DNA of 64,000 nucleotides, taken from positions 1 through 64,000 of the forward strand of contig RAZE01000004.1 in the NCBI GenBank assembly GCA_003611955.1, read 5' to 3'. The DNA comes from a bacterium 1XD8-76 (GTDB lineage Bacteria > Bacillota > Clostridia > Lachnospirales > Lachnospiraceae). Below the pieces are notes generated by a model. That model was not told where the DNA came from, made no database searches, and was given only the letters and a program-made list of their open reading frames with translations. This document shows, piece by piece, positions 7,075-15,864 of this stretch; positions within the stretch are counted from its first letter, which is position 1; each line of letters starts with the position of its first letter. The translations under genes were made by a program, and so were the position numbers.

Positions 7075-7938
7075 ATGGGAAAAATAAATAAAAAAAATGC
7101 ACCATATCTTTTTCTGATTCCGTTTGCAGTGTTCTTTTTTGTATTTATGCTATATCCGTTAGGATTTTCTCTGCTGCTCTCTTTTGGAAAATATAAATCA
7201 GGGCAGCTGATGATAACAGGGTTTAATAATTTCCGATTTGTCTTTACAGATCCGATGTTTTATAAGTCGATCGGAAATACGTTTTTAATTATGGCTGTGC
7301 AGGTGCCGATTATGACATTCTTTGCGTTGATATTAGCCTATTTTTTGAATAATCGTCTTGTAAAGGGCGTAGGGATTTTCAGAATGTTGGTATTTATGCC
7401 TATCATTTTGGATGCGGTCAGCTATTCCATTATTTTCAGGCTGTTTTTCAACGCAGATAATGGTCTGTTCAACAATGCCCTCAGAGCTCTCGGGGGGACA
7501 GGCCCTCAGTGGCTCAGCGTGGGGTGGCTTGCACAGGGGGTTATCATCGCGGTGATCACTTGGAGATGGACAGGGTATAATACGATCATTTTGTTGAGTG
7601 GCATGCAGAGCATATCTTACGATCTGTATGAGTCAGCCTCCATGGACGGAGCTACAGGCATTCAGAAGTTTATTCATATTACGATTCCCGGTGTAAAGCC
7701 CGTGTTGATCTTTTCCGTGATCAATTCGGTGAACGGAACGCTTCAGCTGTTCACAGAGCCTTTCATCATCACATCAGGAGGACCGGCATATAAGACGTTG
7801 ACAATTGTGGGATATCTCTATGAAAAAGGATTTAAGGGATTTGATTTTGGGGTCGCCAGCGCAGGCTCCTATGTTTTAGTGATTATCATTGCGATCCTTA
7901 CATTCATACAGCTACAGGTGACAAAGGAGAAAGACTGA
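7075..7938 (+). CDS. sugar ABC transporter permease (MalF-like)
   Basis: 287 residues with six transmembrane helices, the first at about residues 10-32. The cytosolic EAA loop appears as LYESASMDGATGIQKFIHIT ahead of IPG, which contacts the ATPase. ATG 7075 is chosen over TTG 7072; GAGGTGG lies four bases upstream. It forms the import channel with the next gene, which starts on its stop codon (TGATG). Typical CUT1 size and topology. Confidence 0.92.
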   Translation: MGKINKKNAPYLFLIPFAVFFFVFMLYPLGFSLLLSFGKYKSGQLMITGFNNFRFVFTDPMFYKSIGNTFLIMAVQVPIMTFFALILAYFLNNRLVKGVGIFRMLVFMPIILDAVSYSIIFRLFFNADNGLFNNALRALGGTGPQWLSVGWLAQGVIIAVITWRWTGYNTIILLSGMQSISYDLYESASMDGATGIQKFIHITIPGVKPVLIFSVINSVNGTLQLFTEPFIITSGGPAYKTLTIVGYLYEKGFKGFDFGVASAGSYVLVIIIAILTFIQLQVTKEKD

Positions 7939-8765
7939 TGAAAAAAAGTAAGAGAAAAGCGATTCCGATTTATATCATACTTGTGTTTGTATGCATCATA
8001 GCACTGTTTCCTTTTGTATGGGTTGTCTTTGCGGCGACACATAATAACTCACAGATATTTGATCTGTCTTACACATTTATACTTGGGGAATCATTTTTAG
8101 CCAATTTTGCAACACTGAAGAAAGATTTTCCCGTGGCGCGCAATATTTTCAACACGCTTGCGGTGGCGGGGATCTATACAACGATCGTCATACTTGTGGA
8201 TTCCATGGCAGGCTATGCTTTTGATAAATTTGAGTTTAAAGGGAAAAAGCCTATTTTTATGCTGTTTATGGTATCTTTGTTTGTGCCGGTCCAGGTGACG
8301 ATGATCCCGCTCTTTGTGGAAGTGACAAATATGAAGTTGATGAATACCATATGGGCTGTAATCCTTCCAGGCTGTGCATCTGTGTTCGGCGTATTTTTGA
8401 TGAGGCAGAATATGGCAGTTTTTTCAGGGGAGATCATTGACGCGGCAAGAATTGATGGGGCCGGAGAGTTTTATATCTTTTTTAAGATCGTCTTTCCCAA
8501 CATGCGCTCTGCAATTACTGCACTTGGTATCGTGTCATTCGTGAACATGTATGGAAGTTTTATGTGGCCCCTCATCGCTCTGCGGGATCGAGAAAATTAT
8601 ACGCTGCCGTTGGCGTTGTCGCTCCTGGTGCAGCCCTCCTCTATGGTGGACTATGGAGAGGTCTTCTGCGGAGCAGTGATCACACTTCTTCCCATGCTTA
8701 TCCTGTTTTTGGCTTTCCAAAAGAATTTTGTGGACGGCATGACGGCAGGCGCACTGAAGGGCTGA
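7938..8765 (+). CDS. sugar ABC transporter permease (MalG-like)
   Basis: 275 residues with six transmembrane helices and the EAA motif (IIDAARIDGAGEFYIFFKIV, then FPN). The ATG overlaps the previous stop by one base. The C-terminus ends FVDGMTAGALKG, the classic MalG-type ending. Second half of the CUT1 import channel. Confidence 0.92.
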   Translation: MKKSKRKAIPIYIILVFVCIIALFPFVWVVFAATHNNSQIFDLSYTFILGESFLANFATLKKDFPVARNIFNTLAVAGIYTTIVILVDSMAGYAFDKFEFKGKKPIFMLFMVSLFVPVQVTMIPLFVEVTNMKLMNTIWAVILPGCASVFGVFLMRQNMAVFSGEIIDAARIDGAGEFYIFFKIVFPNMRSAITALGIVSFVNMYGSFMWPLIALRDRENYTLPLALSLLVQPSSMVDYGEVFCGAVITLLPMLILFLAFQKNFVDGMTAGALKG

Positions 8766-8826
8766 CAGGGAAGATAACAGTACAGAGAGAACTATTTAAA
8801 ACTCAGGATATGAAGGAGATTACGAT

Positions 8827-9798
8827 ATGGATAAAAAAACACGCGTATTAAATGCCATGGACGGTCTGCCGGTGGATCGTGTGCCGACCGCTTTCTACAC
8901 GCATTTTCTTACACCGGAGGAGCAGAAAGATAATGCGGTGAGCGCCCAGATAGCATGGTTCAATGAGTGCAATATGGATTGTTTGTGCATAGAGACAGAC
9001 GGGTATATGGAGTATCCGATCGTCAATACGGGATCGTTGAATGACTGGAGAGGAATTAAGGTACATACAAAAGATCATCCATATATAGCAGGACAGCTTG
9101 ACCGAGCAAAACGCATCAGGGAGGGCATAAAGGACGGCGCAGTTTTTTTCGTTGTATTTACGCCATTTTCCACGATTAAACATACTATAGGCGGTGAAGA
9201 GCTTGTCATGGATTACTATCGTGAGGATCCGGCATTTGTCACCGATGTAATGAAAGTGCTGGAGGAGGATACATTCCGTCTGATGGATCATCTGGCGCAG
9301 GAGACAGGGATAGACGGTTTCTTTGTCTCCCTGCAGAACGCGGAATGGTGGCGATTTGGCCGGGATGAGTACAGAGAATATATGGCGCCCTGGGATACGC
9401 GGATCATAGATTATGCCAACCTGCTTCTACCTCACAGCATAACACATATGTGCTCTTGGACTGGGCTGCCGAATCAGCTTGATCTGTGGAAAGATTATAA
9501 TTATAAGACGGTCAACTGGTCACTGAGCATTGAAAAAGATATGGATTTTAAAAAGGCAAGAGGCTATTTTAAGCCGGGGACCTGTCTGATGGCCGGGTTT
9601 GATACAACGCCCAGGGGCATTTTATACAGGGGTGGCGAAAAAGAGATAAAGGACTTTACAAAGAAACTGTTAGACCAGGCGGGGCAGAGAGGGACTATTC
9701 TCTGCGGAGATTGTTCTGCGCAGATGGATACGGACCGGGGACATATCCGCGCTGTGGCTGAGGCGTGTGAAGAATATGCAGTACAGAACAGCATGTGA
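8827..9798 (+). CDS. uroporphyrinogen-decarboxylase-fold protein
   Basis: 323 residues with a good AAGGAGATTACG ribosome binding site. It begins MDKKTRVLNAMDGLPVDRVP, the usual start of the URO-D superfamily, and has later family blocks (SITHMCSWTGLPNQLDLWKD; GTCLMAGFDTTPRGILYRGG). True HemE enzymes have a conserved FxGxPxT substrate motif near the N-terminus that I do not see here, and no haem genes are nearby. Superfamily members without it include corrinoid methyltransferases (MtaA/CmuA type). No corrinoid protein is encoded next to it, so its substrate is unknown. It belongs to the sugar operon by direction and spacing. Confidence 0.75.
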   Translation: MDKKTRVLNAMDGLPVDRVPTAFYTHFLTPEEQKDNAVSAQIAWFNECNMDCLCIETDGYMEYPIVNTGSLNDWRGIKVHTKDHPYIAGQLDRAKRIREGIKDGAVFFVVFTPFSTIKHTIGGEELVMDYYREDPAFVTDVMKVLEEDTFRLMDHLAQETGIDGFFVSLQNAEWWRFGRDEYREYMAPWDTRIIDYANLLLPHSITHMCSWTGLPNQLDLWKDYNYKTVNWSLSIEKDMDFKKARGYFKPGTCLMAGFDTTPRGILYRGGEKEIKDFTKKLLDQAGQRGTILCGDCSAQMDTDRGHIRAVAEACEEYAVQNSM

Positions 9799-9824
9799 TT
9801 TCAGGGAAGATAGAGGGTGATTCT

Positions 9825-11072
9825 GTGGAATACTTTGTCGGAAAAAGAATGAAAGCAAGATATGAGCAGGTTCAGTGTTTTTCCAGGGAGGAGATGGAGA
9901 GACGTTTCTGCGAAGTGAGAGAAGCCATGGATGAGGAAAGTGTTGATGTTCTCTTTATCCTGGAAGGATACTGGGAGGGATACAGCCAGTGGCTGATCGG
10001 AGATGCCGGGGCAGAGATCGTGGTAGTACCGCTGGATGGTCCTATCACAGCCTGTTATGGTGATCATTATATAAAAGAGGGTGAGAAATATGACAGAGAA
10101 ATAGACCCGAACTACACGGTAATGTCTCTGCCTGTGGAGCCTGTCCACGAAGACATTCGGTACGTGCGCGGTTTTTCCGGATATGAAGTTCGAAAACAAC
10201 TGAAGGGATATGAAAAAGCAGTTATCGGATTTGTGCATCTTGAATCCCTGCGGGCAGATTTGAAAGAGTATCTGAGTGAGATATTCCCCCGTGCGGAGTA
10301 CAGGGATATTTCTCTGGCTATCGATGTGAGAAAGGCGGTGAAGAGCGCCGAGGAACAGGTTATGATCCGCAATGCCGTCTCGATTCATGAAAAAGTGATG
10401 GCGGCATTGCCCGCTTATATTATGCCGGGGAGAACAATCAGGCAGATCGATTCTCAGACAAGAAAGCTCTGTCATGACCTGGGCAGCGGGGGTTCGTCCT
10501 GCATCTGCTCCGTCATGCAGTATGGAAAAGATGAGGAGGGACCTCTCACTTATCAATCGGGGCTGAAAGAATACCCTCAGAGACCCCTGGAAAGGGGAGA
10601 CAGAATTTTTATGATGTTGGAGGCAAACGGCATCGGAGGGCATTTTACTGCTATAGGAAGAAATTTTTGTTTGGGAGAACCGGATGAAAAGATACGGGAA
10701 TACTGGGATGCAGCGGTAAAGATGCAGGATTTCGCTGCAGGAATGCTTCGTCCCGGTGTTACCGTAAGAGAGATTTTTGAAGAAAATGTACGCTATATTG
10801 AGAGCATGGGATATCAGACAAATCAGCAGAATTATCTGCACAGTTTTGGATATGTGTTTGGAGAAAAACCTTACCTGCATGATGAATCAGAGAAGATGCC
10901 ACTCAGGGAAAATATGATTTATGTCAATCATCCCCATGTGAGTATAGATCGAGGTAAAAATACAGGCAAGGCGCTGTATGATACTCTTTTTGCCTTTGAT
11001 ACTTACCTGGTGGCGAAAGAAGGAGGAATCATCCAGAATAAGGTGCCCCGCAGTCTCTTTGTGATTGAATAG
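9825..11072 (+). CDS. creatinase/prolidase-fold (M24) protein with degraded metal site, copy A
   Basis: About 415 residues from GTG 9825, seven bases after GAGGG; an earlier GTG at 9795 overlaps the previous stop. It has an N-terminal creatinase-like domain (to about residue 160) and a C-terminal pita-bread domain. In active M24 peptidases the metal is held by Asp, Asp, His, Glu, Glu. Here the first two Asp fall in a segment reading MMLEANGIGGHFTAIGRNF, where the second Asp is lost, and the 'TxEPG' Glu is replaced (MIYVNHPHV). The His in LHSFGYVFGEKPYLH remains. This resembles creatinase, which needs no metal. Substrate unknown. Confidence 0.75.
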   Translation: MEYFVGKRMKARYEQVQCFSREEMERRFCEVREAMDEESVDVLFILEGYWEGYSQWLIGDAGAEIVVVPLDGPITACYGDHYIKEGEKYDREIDPNYTVMSLPVEPVHEDIRYVRGFSGYEVRKQLKGYEKAVIGFVHLESLRADLKEYLSEIFPRAEYRDISLAIDVRKAVKSAEEQVMIRNAVSIHEKVMAALPAYIMPGRTIRQIDSQTRKLCHDLGSGGSSCICSVMQYGKDEEGPLTYQSGLKEYPQRPLERGDRIFMMLEANGIGGHFTAIGRNFCLGEPDEKIREYWDAAVKMQDFAAGMLRPGVTVREIFEENVRYIESMGYQTNQQNYLHSFGYVFGEKPYLHDESEKMPLRENMIYVNHPHVSIDRGKNTGKALYDTLFAFDTYLVAKEGGIIQNKVPRSLFVIE

Positions 11073-11089
11073 GGATATGGGAGGAAAAA

Positions 11090-12298
11090 ATGACTTATTT
11101 TATGACAGATGCATCGACAGGCATCACAATTCCGGCAGACAGAAAAGAGATAGATCGTCGTATCGTTGCGATGCGGGAGATGATGGAAAGGGAAGGGGTG
11201 GATCTTCTTGTTGTTGTCAGTCCTTCACTGGGAGGGTTTCGACATTATTTTACGGGAGCCGGATGGGCGGAGCGCAATTCGGAGGGCGGAATTCTGCTCG
11301 GAAGATGCGGAAATGTATACTCGGTGCGCGGTGCCGGAATGATCGCTAAAGGGAAGGAGGCGTCTGTAGACCACAGTCGTGAGGTGACGGCGGACCGGCC
11401 CCTTTTTGAAAATATCGTGATAGAAGACGGGTTTCACGCGGAAGGCATCTGCGATCTTTTGGGGGGAGGACACAGAATCGGACTGGTGAACGCGTCGTTA
11501 GTCAGGGCGGATCTGAAAGAGTTTATAGAACAAAATGTGCCGGAAGTAATCTGGAAGGATGTCACAGATGCCTGTAAAACAATAATGTCCCGTAAGAGTG
11601 CAAAGGAGATAAGCTGGATGTCGAAAGTGTGCAGCATGATGGATAAAATATTTCATCGGGCCTACACGGCAGTAAAGCCCTTTGTGTATGAGAGAGACAT
11701 CGTGAACGAGCTGAGAGCGGCCGCCTATGAGCTCGGCAGCGGTGGTCAAAATTATCTTGATTCTGCCAAAATACACCTTGTATCATTTCCGGACTCCGGT
11801 GCGGAAACAGAGGAACCTATGACGTGGCCCGGGCGAAGGATAAGCAGCGGAGACCGCGTCAATATTTCCATGTACTGTGCAGGGTTTGGAAATTACTGCG
11901 GAACGCTCTCCAGAAGTTTTGTGATAGGGAAAGCCTGCAGGAAGACGAAAGATATGTGGAACGTGGCGAAAAAAGCCCAGGAAATGGCGGCTAAAATGGC
12001 AAGAATCGGAGAGAACTTAAAAAATGTTGCGGAGAGGGTAAACTCGTTTCTTGCAGATAGAGGATATCGGAAGAATTGCCGCATTTTTCTGCACGGTATC
12101 GGATATACCATGGATGAGCAGCCCAAGCTATATGAACGCTCGGAAAGCAGACCCTTATCCGGACAGGAAACGCTTGTAATAGAAATAACAGTGGGAAGTG
12201 AGGGGGCAGGATATGTCTGCTGTGGAGACGTGTATCTGGTTCAGGAGGAGGGTGCGGTGAGGCTGACTTCTTTTCCCCTTGAATTGGTGGAATTATAA
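11090..12298 (+). CDS. creatinase/prolidase-fold (M24) protein with degraded metal site, copy B
   Basis: 402 residues with a clear GGGAGGAA ribosome binding site. Same two-domain layout as the gene before it, though the sequences are clearly diverged. The Asp-containing strand reads RVNISMYCAGFGNYCGTLSR, with both metal-binding Asp absent; the His is kept (FLHGIGYTMDEQP), as is one Glu (LVIEITVG). A one-base overlap with the following transporter indicates coupling. The tandem pair may form a heterodimer, since this fold usually dimerises, but that is inference. Confidence 0.75.
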   Translation: MTYFMTDASTGITIPADRKEIDRRIVAMREMMEREGVDLLVVVSPSLGGFRHYFTGAGWAERNSEGGILLGRCGNVYSVRGAGMIAKGKEASVDHSREVTADRPLFENIVIEDGFHAEGICDLLGGGHRIGLVNASLVRADLKEFIEQNVPEVIWKDVTDACKTIMSRKSAKEISWMSKVCSMMDKIFHRAYTAVKPFVYERDIVNELRAAAYELGSGGQNYLDSAKIHLVSFPDSGAETEEPMTWPGRRISSGDRVNISMYCAGFGNYCGTLSRSFVIGKACRKTKDMWNVAKKAQEMAAKMARIGENLKNVAERVNSFLADRGYRKNCRIFLHGIGYTMDEQPKLYERSESRPLSGQETLVIEITVGSEGAGYVCCGDVYLVQEEGAVRLTSFPLELVEL

Positions 12299-13617
12299 TG
12301 AAACAGGAAAAGATACCGATAACGCTGAAAGAAAAACTGAGTTTTGGAGCGGGTGATTTTGCGATTAACGGCATGTTTACCTTTATTTCATCTTATTTAC
12401 TCTATTTTTATACGGACAGTGTGCGGATCAGCTTGGGAAATGCAGGGATTATTCTGTTTACGGGACGTATCGCAGATGCGCTTGCCAGTCTTTTGATAGG
12501 CGGGATTGTGGACCGGACTCATATAGGCAGGGATAGGTGTAAGCCGTATATAAAGCTGTTCGGACCACTGGCTGCAGCGCTTATGTGCCTCCTCTTTTTT
12601 ATGCCGGATCTCAGTGACGGAGTAAAACTTCTGTGGGGGTGTTTGGTCTATGCAGTTTTCAGTATCTGCCATTCTGTGACGAATGTGCCGTACACCGCAA
12701 TGATTGCGGTGATCAGTGACAGGGAAAGCAGCCGGATGGAACTGAATGTATTTAAAAATGTAGGTGCTAACACAGGGGCTTTTTTTGTGACATTTTCTGC
12801 TGCAGCATTGATCGCGTATTTTGGTGCTGTGCCGGGGAGAGGATACCTGGGCACCGCAGTATTCTATGCAGTATTTTTTCTGGCAGCTATCCTGGCATGC
12901 GTATCCAATACAAGAGAGCGGGTCAAGGGAGAAAACAGCGAAAAAATATCGCTCCGCAGATCCGCACAGGCAGTGTTTTCCAACAAAAACTGGATCGTTT
13001 TTATTGTTATTCAATGCGCCGGAATGCTCTATATGATCATCCATAACCAGAGCATCGTTTATTTTGCGAATTACTATTTGGGGAATGAATGCCTGAGTAC
13101 CATTTTTTTTTCACTGACTCCGATCATGTGTGTATTGGCGGCACCCTGTATGCCAATACTGGTAAAGAAGATAGGAATGAAGAAAATTATGCTGTTGGGA
13201 CATGCTATGGTGGCATTTTCTTTGGTTGGAACATGGGTGGCAGGGAAAAATATTCCGCTTGTGATCTTGTGTGCCGTATTGACGAGCTTGGGCTGGAGTA
13301 TCGCCACAGGGATTATTTTCGTAATAAACGCTCAATTTATCGACGATGCGGAGAGGAAAACCGGACTCAGACTACAGGGGTTTATGACGTCTATCATGAC
13401 TTTTTTTATGAAAATGGGGATAGCGGCGGCAGGATATATCGGACCCTGGCTTCTAAGCCTCGGAGGTTATGAGGCGGGGAGTGTGCTTAGCGGCAGGGCA
13501 TTGGCAGCGGTGAGCACAAATTATGTTTTTATGCCTGCGACGGTTGCGCTGGTGCTTACAGGGGTCTGTGCGATCTGTGAAATGCCTTCGTCAGAGAGGG
13601 ATGTGACGACAGTGTAA
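12298..13617 (+). CDS. GPH-family (glycoside-pentoside-hexuronide) cation symporter
   Basis: 439 residues with about 12 transmembrane helices. The N-terminus (LKEKLSFGAGDFAINGMF) and the loop after helix 2 (GGIVDRTHIGRDRCKPYI) carry the MelB-type motif D-R-T-x-x-G-R-x-R-P/K-Y. It would import (or exchange) a glycoside, or a product made from one, with Na+ or H+. It starts on the stop of the preceding M24 gene. With the ABC importer, the cluster thus encodes two uptake systems, so two related substrates or one efflux step is possible. Confidence 0.88.
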   Translation: MKQEKIPITLKEKLSFGAGDFAINGMFTFISSYLLYFYTDSVRISLGNAGIILFTGRIADALASLLIGGIVDRTHIGRDRCKPYIKLFGPLAAALMCLLFFMPDLSDGVKLLWGCLVYAVFSICHSVTNVPYTAMIAVISDRESSRMELNVFKNVGANTGAFFVTFSAAALIAYFGAVPGRGYLGTAVFYAVFFLAAILACVSNTRERVKGENSEKISLRRSAQAVFSNKNWIVFIVIQCAGMLYMIIHNQSIVYFANYYLGNECLSTIFFSLTPIMCVLAAPCMPILVKKIGMKKIMLLGHAMVAFSLVGTWVAGKNIPLVILCAVLTSLGWSIATGIIFVINAQFIDDAERKTGLRLQGFMTSIMTFFMKMGIAAAGYIGPWLLSLGGYEAGSVLSGRALAAVSTNYVFMPATVALVLTGVCAICEMPSSERDVTTV

Positions 13618-13656
13618 ATGATAGAAGACCAGATATATGGTAATGTCGGAGACAGT

Positions 13657-14607
13657 ATGGCCTTAAAAAAAAATCAAAACTATAAACTGATATACAGACA
13701 CTATAATTTTTCCGAAGATTTTCCTATCATAGGACTGACGGGTGTGAATAAGTGGCTGCTTCCTTCAGACGATATCGTATTTTTACACAGTCATAACTGT
13801 CTGGAGATAGGATATTGTCATGAGGGACAGGGTACTCTTACGGCGGAGGGACGTGAGTTCAGGTTTTCGACTGATGATATAACTATGATTTCAATGAATA
13901 CCATGCATATTTCAAAAAGTGATAAAGGGACGACAAGCAGATGGGAATACCTATATCTTGATACCACGAATCTGGTAAAACGTTATGAGCTTGAAAAGCA
14001 CAGTGAACCCTTTTCTCAGATCAATAATCCGGAATTCATCGGTGTGATTTCCGGAACGGAATATCCAAGTCTCAGAAATATTTTAATGGTGATGTTTAAT
14101 GAGTTGCATACACAGCTCCCGGGATATAAGGAGAGTGTGAAACATATGTCAGCTGCATTTCTTCTTATGTTGAACCGTATTATAACGGAATGTTTTATGA
14201 GTGAATACAGCAGGGTAGATTGCAGGCATAAGGTATATCCGGCAATAATATATATTGAAAAAAATTATATGAACCGAATCAAAACACAGGAACTCGCGGA
14301 GATATGTTTCATGAGTGAAACGAATTTTCGGCGGACTTTTAAATCGATATTGGGGATACCACCGCAAAATTATCTGAACCGTATCCGGGTGAAGAAAGCC
14401 TGCGATATGATATTGAATACAGATAAATCGATCATGGAGATCGCGATGGATGCCGGGTTTGGAGACAGTGTTTCATTTGACCGGTATTTTAAACGCATGC
14501 TGGGAATCACACCGTATAAATGGAGAAAGTTAAGCCGGAAGAATCCTGCCAGCTATATCGATATTGCGATCTATCCGGATGAGCCGTTTTCGGACCGGGA
14601 ACTGTAG
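13657..14607 (+). CDS. AraC-family transcriptional regulator
   Basis: 316 residues. ATG 13657 is preferred because GGAG lies five bases upstream; the frame is open from an ATG at 13618 directly behind the previous stop without a ribosome binding site. The N-terminal cupin domain holds the effector pocket (HSHNCLEIGYCHEGQGTLTA). Two helix-turn-helix motifs occupy about residues 215-305 (TQELAEICFMSETNFRRTFK; MEIAMDAGFGDSVSFDRYFK). It probably senses the imported sugar and activates the surrounding genes. Confidence 0.9.
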   Translation: MALKKNQNYKLIYRHYNFSEDFPIIGLTGVNKWLLPSDDIVFLHSHNCLEIGYCHEGQGTLTAEGREFRFSTDDITMISMNTMHISKSDKGTTSRWEYLYLDTTNLVKRYELEKHSEPFSQINNPEFIGVISGTEYPSLRNILMVMFNELHTQLPGYKESVKHMSAAFLLMLNRIITECFMSEYSRVDCRHKVYPAIIYIEKNYMNRIKTQELAEICFMSETNFRRTFKSILGIPPQNYLNRIRVKKACDMILNTDKSIMEIAMDAGFGDSVSFDRYFKRMLGITPYKWRKLSRKNPASYIDIAIYPDEPFSDREL

Positions 14608-14654
14608 GAAATGCTGATCCATGGACAGTACGAAATTCAGAAAAGGGAGAGACA

Positions 14655-15836
14655 ATGTACAAAAAATATGAAAGTCTGCTGGAGAAGATTATTCAGGCAG
14701 AGATAGAGAAAGGTGAGATTGCCGGTGCAGTGATCGGACTTGTAAAATCGGGCAGATTCATTTATCAGGGATGTTTTGGCTATGCCGACGTGGAAGAAAA
14801 GAAGCCGATGGAAAGTGCTACGTTGATTCGGCTGTACTCTATGACAAAGCCGGTGACAGCCACTCTCGCCATGATATTTCTGGAGAGGGGAATGTTTGAT
14901 ATCTATGAGCCCGTTTCAAAATACCTGCCGGAATATAAAGAAATGAAGGTGTTAGAAAACGGGGTGGAAGTGCCTGCCGAGAGAGAGATTCTGATAAAGG
15001 ATCTGTTGAATATGACTTCCGGTCTTGTCTATCCGGACGATGACAGTGCAGGAGAGAAGATGGGCATATTGTTTGACCGGATTCAGGAGGGGATCAGGCA
15101 GGGAAGGCAGATTGCCGGAAGAGAGTTAATCAGATTAGCCGCCCGCGTACCGCTGGCACATCAGCCGGGAGAGTACTGGCGCTATGGGATCGGCTGCGAT
15201 GTGATGGGGATGGTTCTGGAAGAGATCGGGGGAAAGAAACTTTCAGAATTGTTCGCTGAGGAACTGTTGGATCCCTTGGAAATGGGAGATACAGGGTTTT
15301 ATGTGTCGAAAGAAAAACAAAAAAACTTTTCGGCATTATACAGCTATGTAGAAAACAATGGTCTGCAGGTAGAAAGGGACAGACACTTGTGCCTGACGGA
15401 CGCTCTTAAGCCTCCGCTTTTTGAGTCCGCAGGTGCCGGCCTTGTATCCTCCTTGGAAGATTACGGGAAGTTTGGCGCAATGTTATCACAGGGTGGTATC
15501 TGGAAAGGAAGACGTTTTTTTTCGGAGAGAATGGTGGCGTATCTACAGAAAAATCAGTTGAAAGAGAGGCATTTTCTGGGGAAGGATGCCGAAAAGATCC
15601 TTTTGCCCGGTTATGGATATGCAAATTTTATGAGGGTGTGTATGGAGGAGGCGCAGAGTGGCATTGCAGGAGCCAGTGGAGAGATAGGCTGGGATGGATG
15701 GACCGGAAATCATTTTGCCGTTAATATGCGGAGGGAAGAGGCAGTGATTTTTATGATGCAGAGATGCGGCTATTCTAATCCGTTTCTTATACGAAAAATA
15801 AGAAATATTTCAAATATGATATTTGAGAATAAATAA
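14655..15836 (+). CDS. serine beta-lactamase-fold hydrolase (class C-like, EstB/PBP4* type)
   Basis: 393 residues, no signal peptide, good AAAGGGAGAGA ribosome binding site. The SxxK nucleophile motif is SMTK at about residues 62-65. The second motif is a Tyr-rich segment (EYWRYGIGCDVMG) near 172-184, and a GWDGWTGNHF segment near the C-terminus takes the place of the KTG box. Such cytosolic proteins are usually esterases or amidases rather than antibiotic-resistance enzymes. In this cluster it could remove an acyl group from a sugar; that is inference. Confidence 0.8.
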   Translation: MYKKYESLLEKIIQAEIEKGEIAGAVIGLVKSGRFIYQGCFGYADVEEKKPMESATLIRLYSMTKPVTATLAMIFLERGMFDIYEPVSKYLPEYKEMKVLENGVEVPAEREILIKDLLNMTSGLVYPDDDSAGEKMGILFDRIQEGIRQGRQIAGRELIRLAARVPLAHQPGEYWRYGIGCDVMGMVLEEIGGKKLSELFAEELLDPLEMGDTGFYVSKEKQKNFSALYSYVENNGLQVERDRHLCLTDALKPPLFESAGAGLVSSLEDYGKFGAMLSQGGIWKGRRFFSERMVAYLQKNQLKERHFLGKDAEKILLPGYGYANFMRVCMEEAQSGIAGASGEIGWDGWTGNHFAVNMRREEAVIFMMQRCGYSNPFLIRKIRNISNMIFENK

Positions 15837-15864
15837 TGCAGTTGTGAGAGCAGGAGGAATATTT

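Noticed and set aside
8827-9798. Annotation as hemE
   Set aside because: Missing the HemE substrate motif and any haem-synthesis context; kept only as URO-D fold.
9801-10880. 359-codon minus-strand open frame
   Set aside because: Antisense to the first M24-fold gene, Cys/His-rich shadow composition, no start signals.
14655-15836. Antibiotic-resistance beta-lactamase
   Set aside because: No signal peptide, altered third motif, and placed in a sugar operon; more likely an esterase-type relative.
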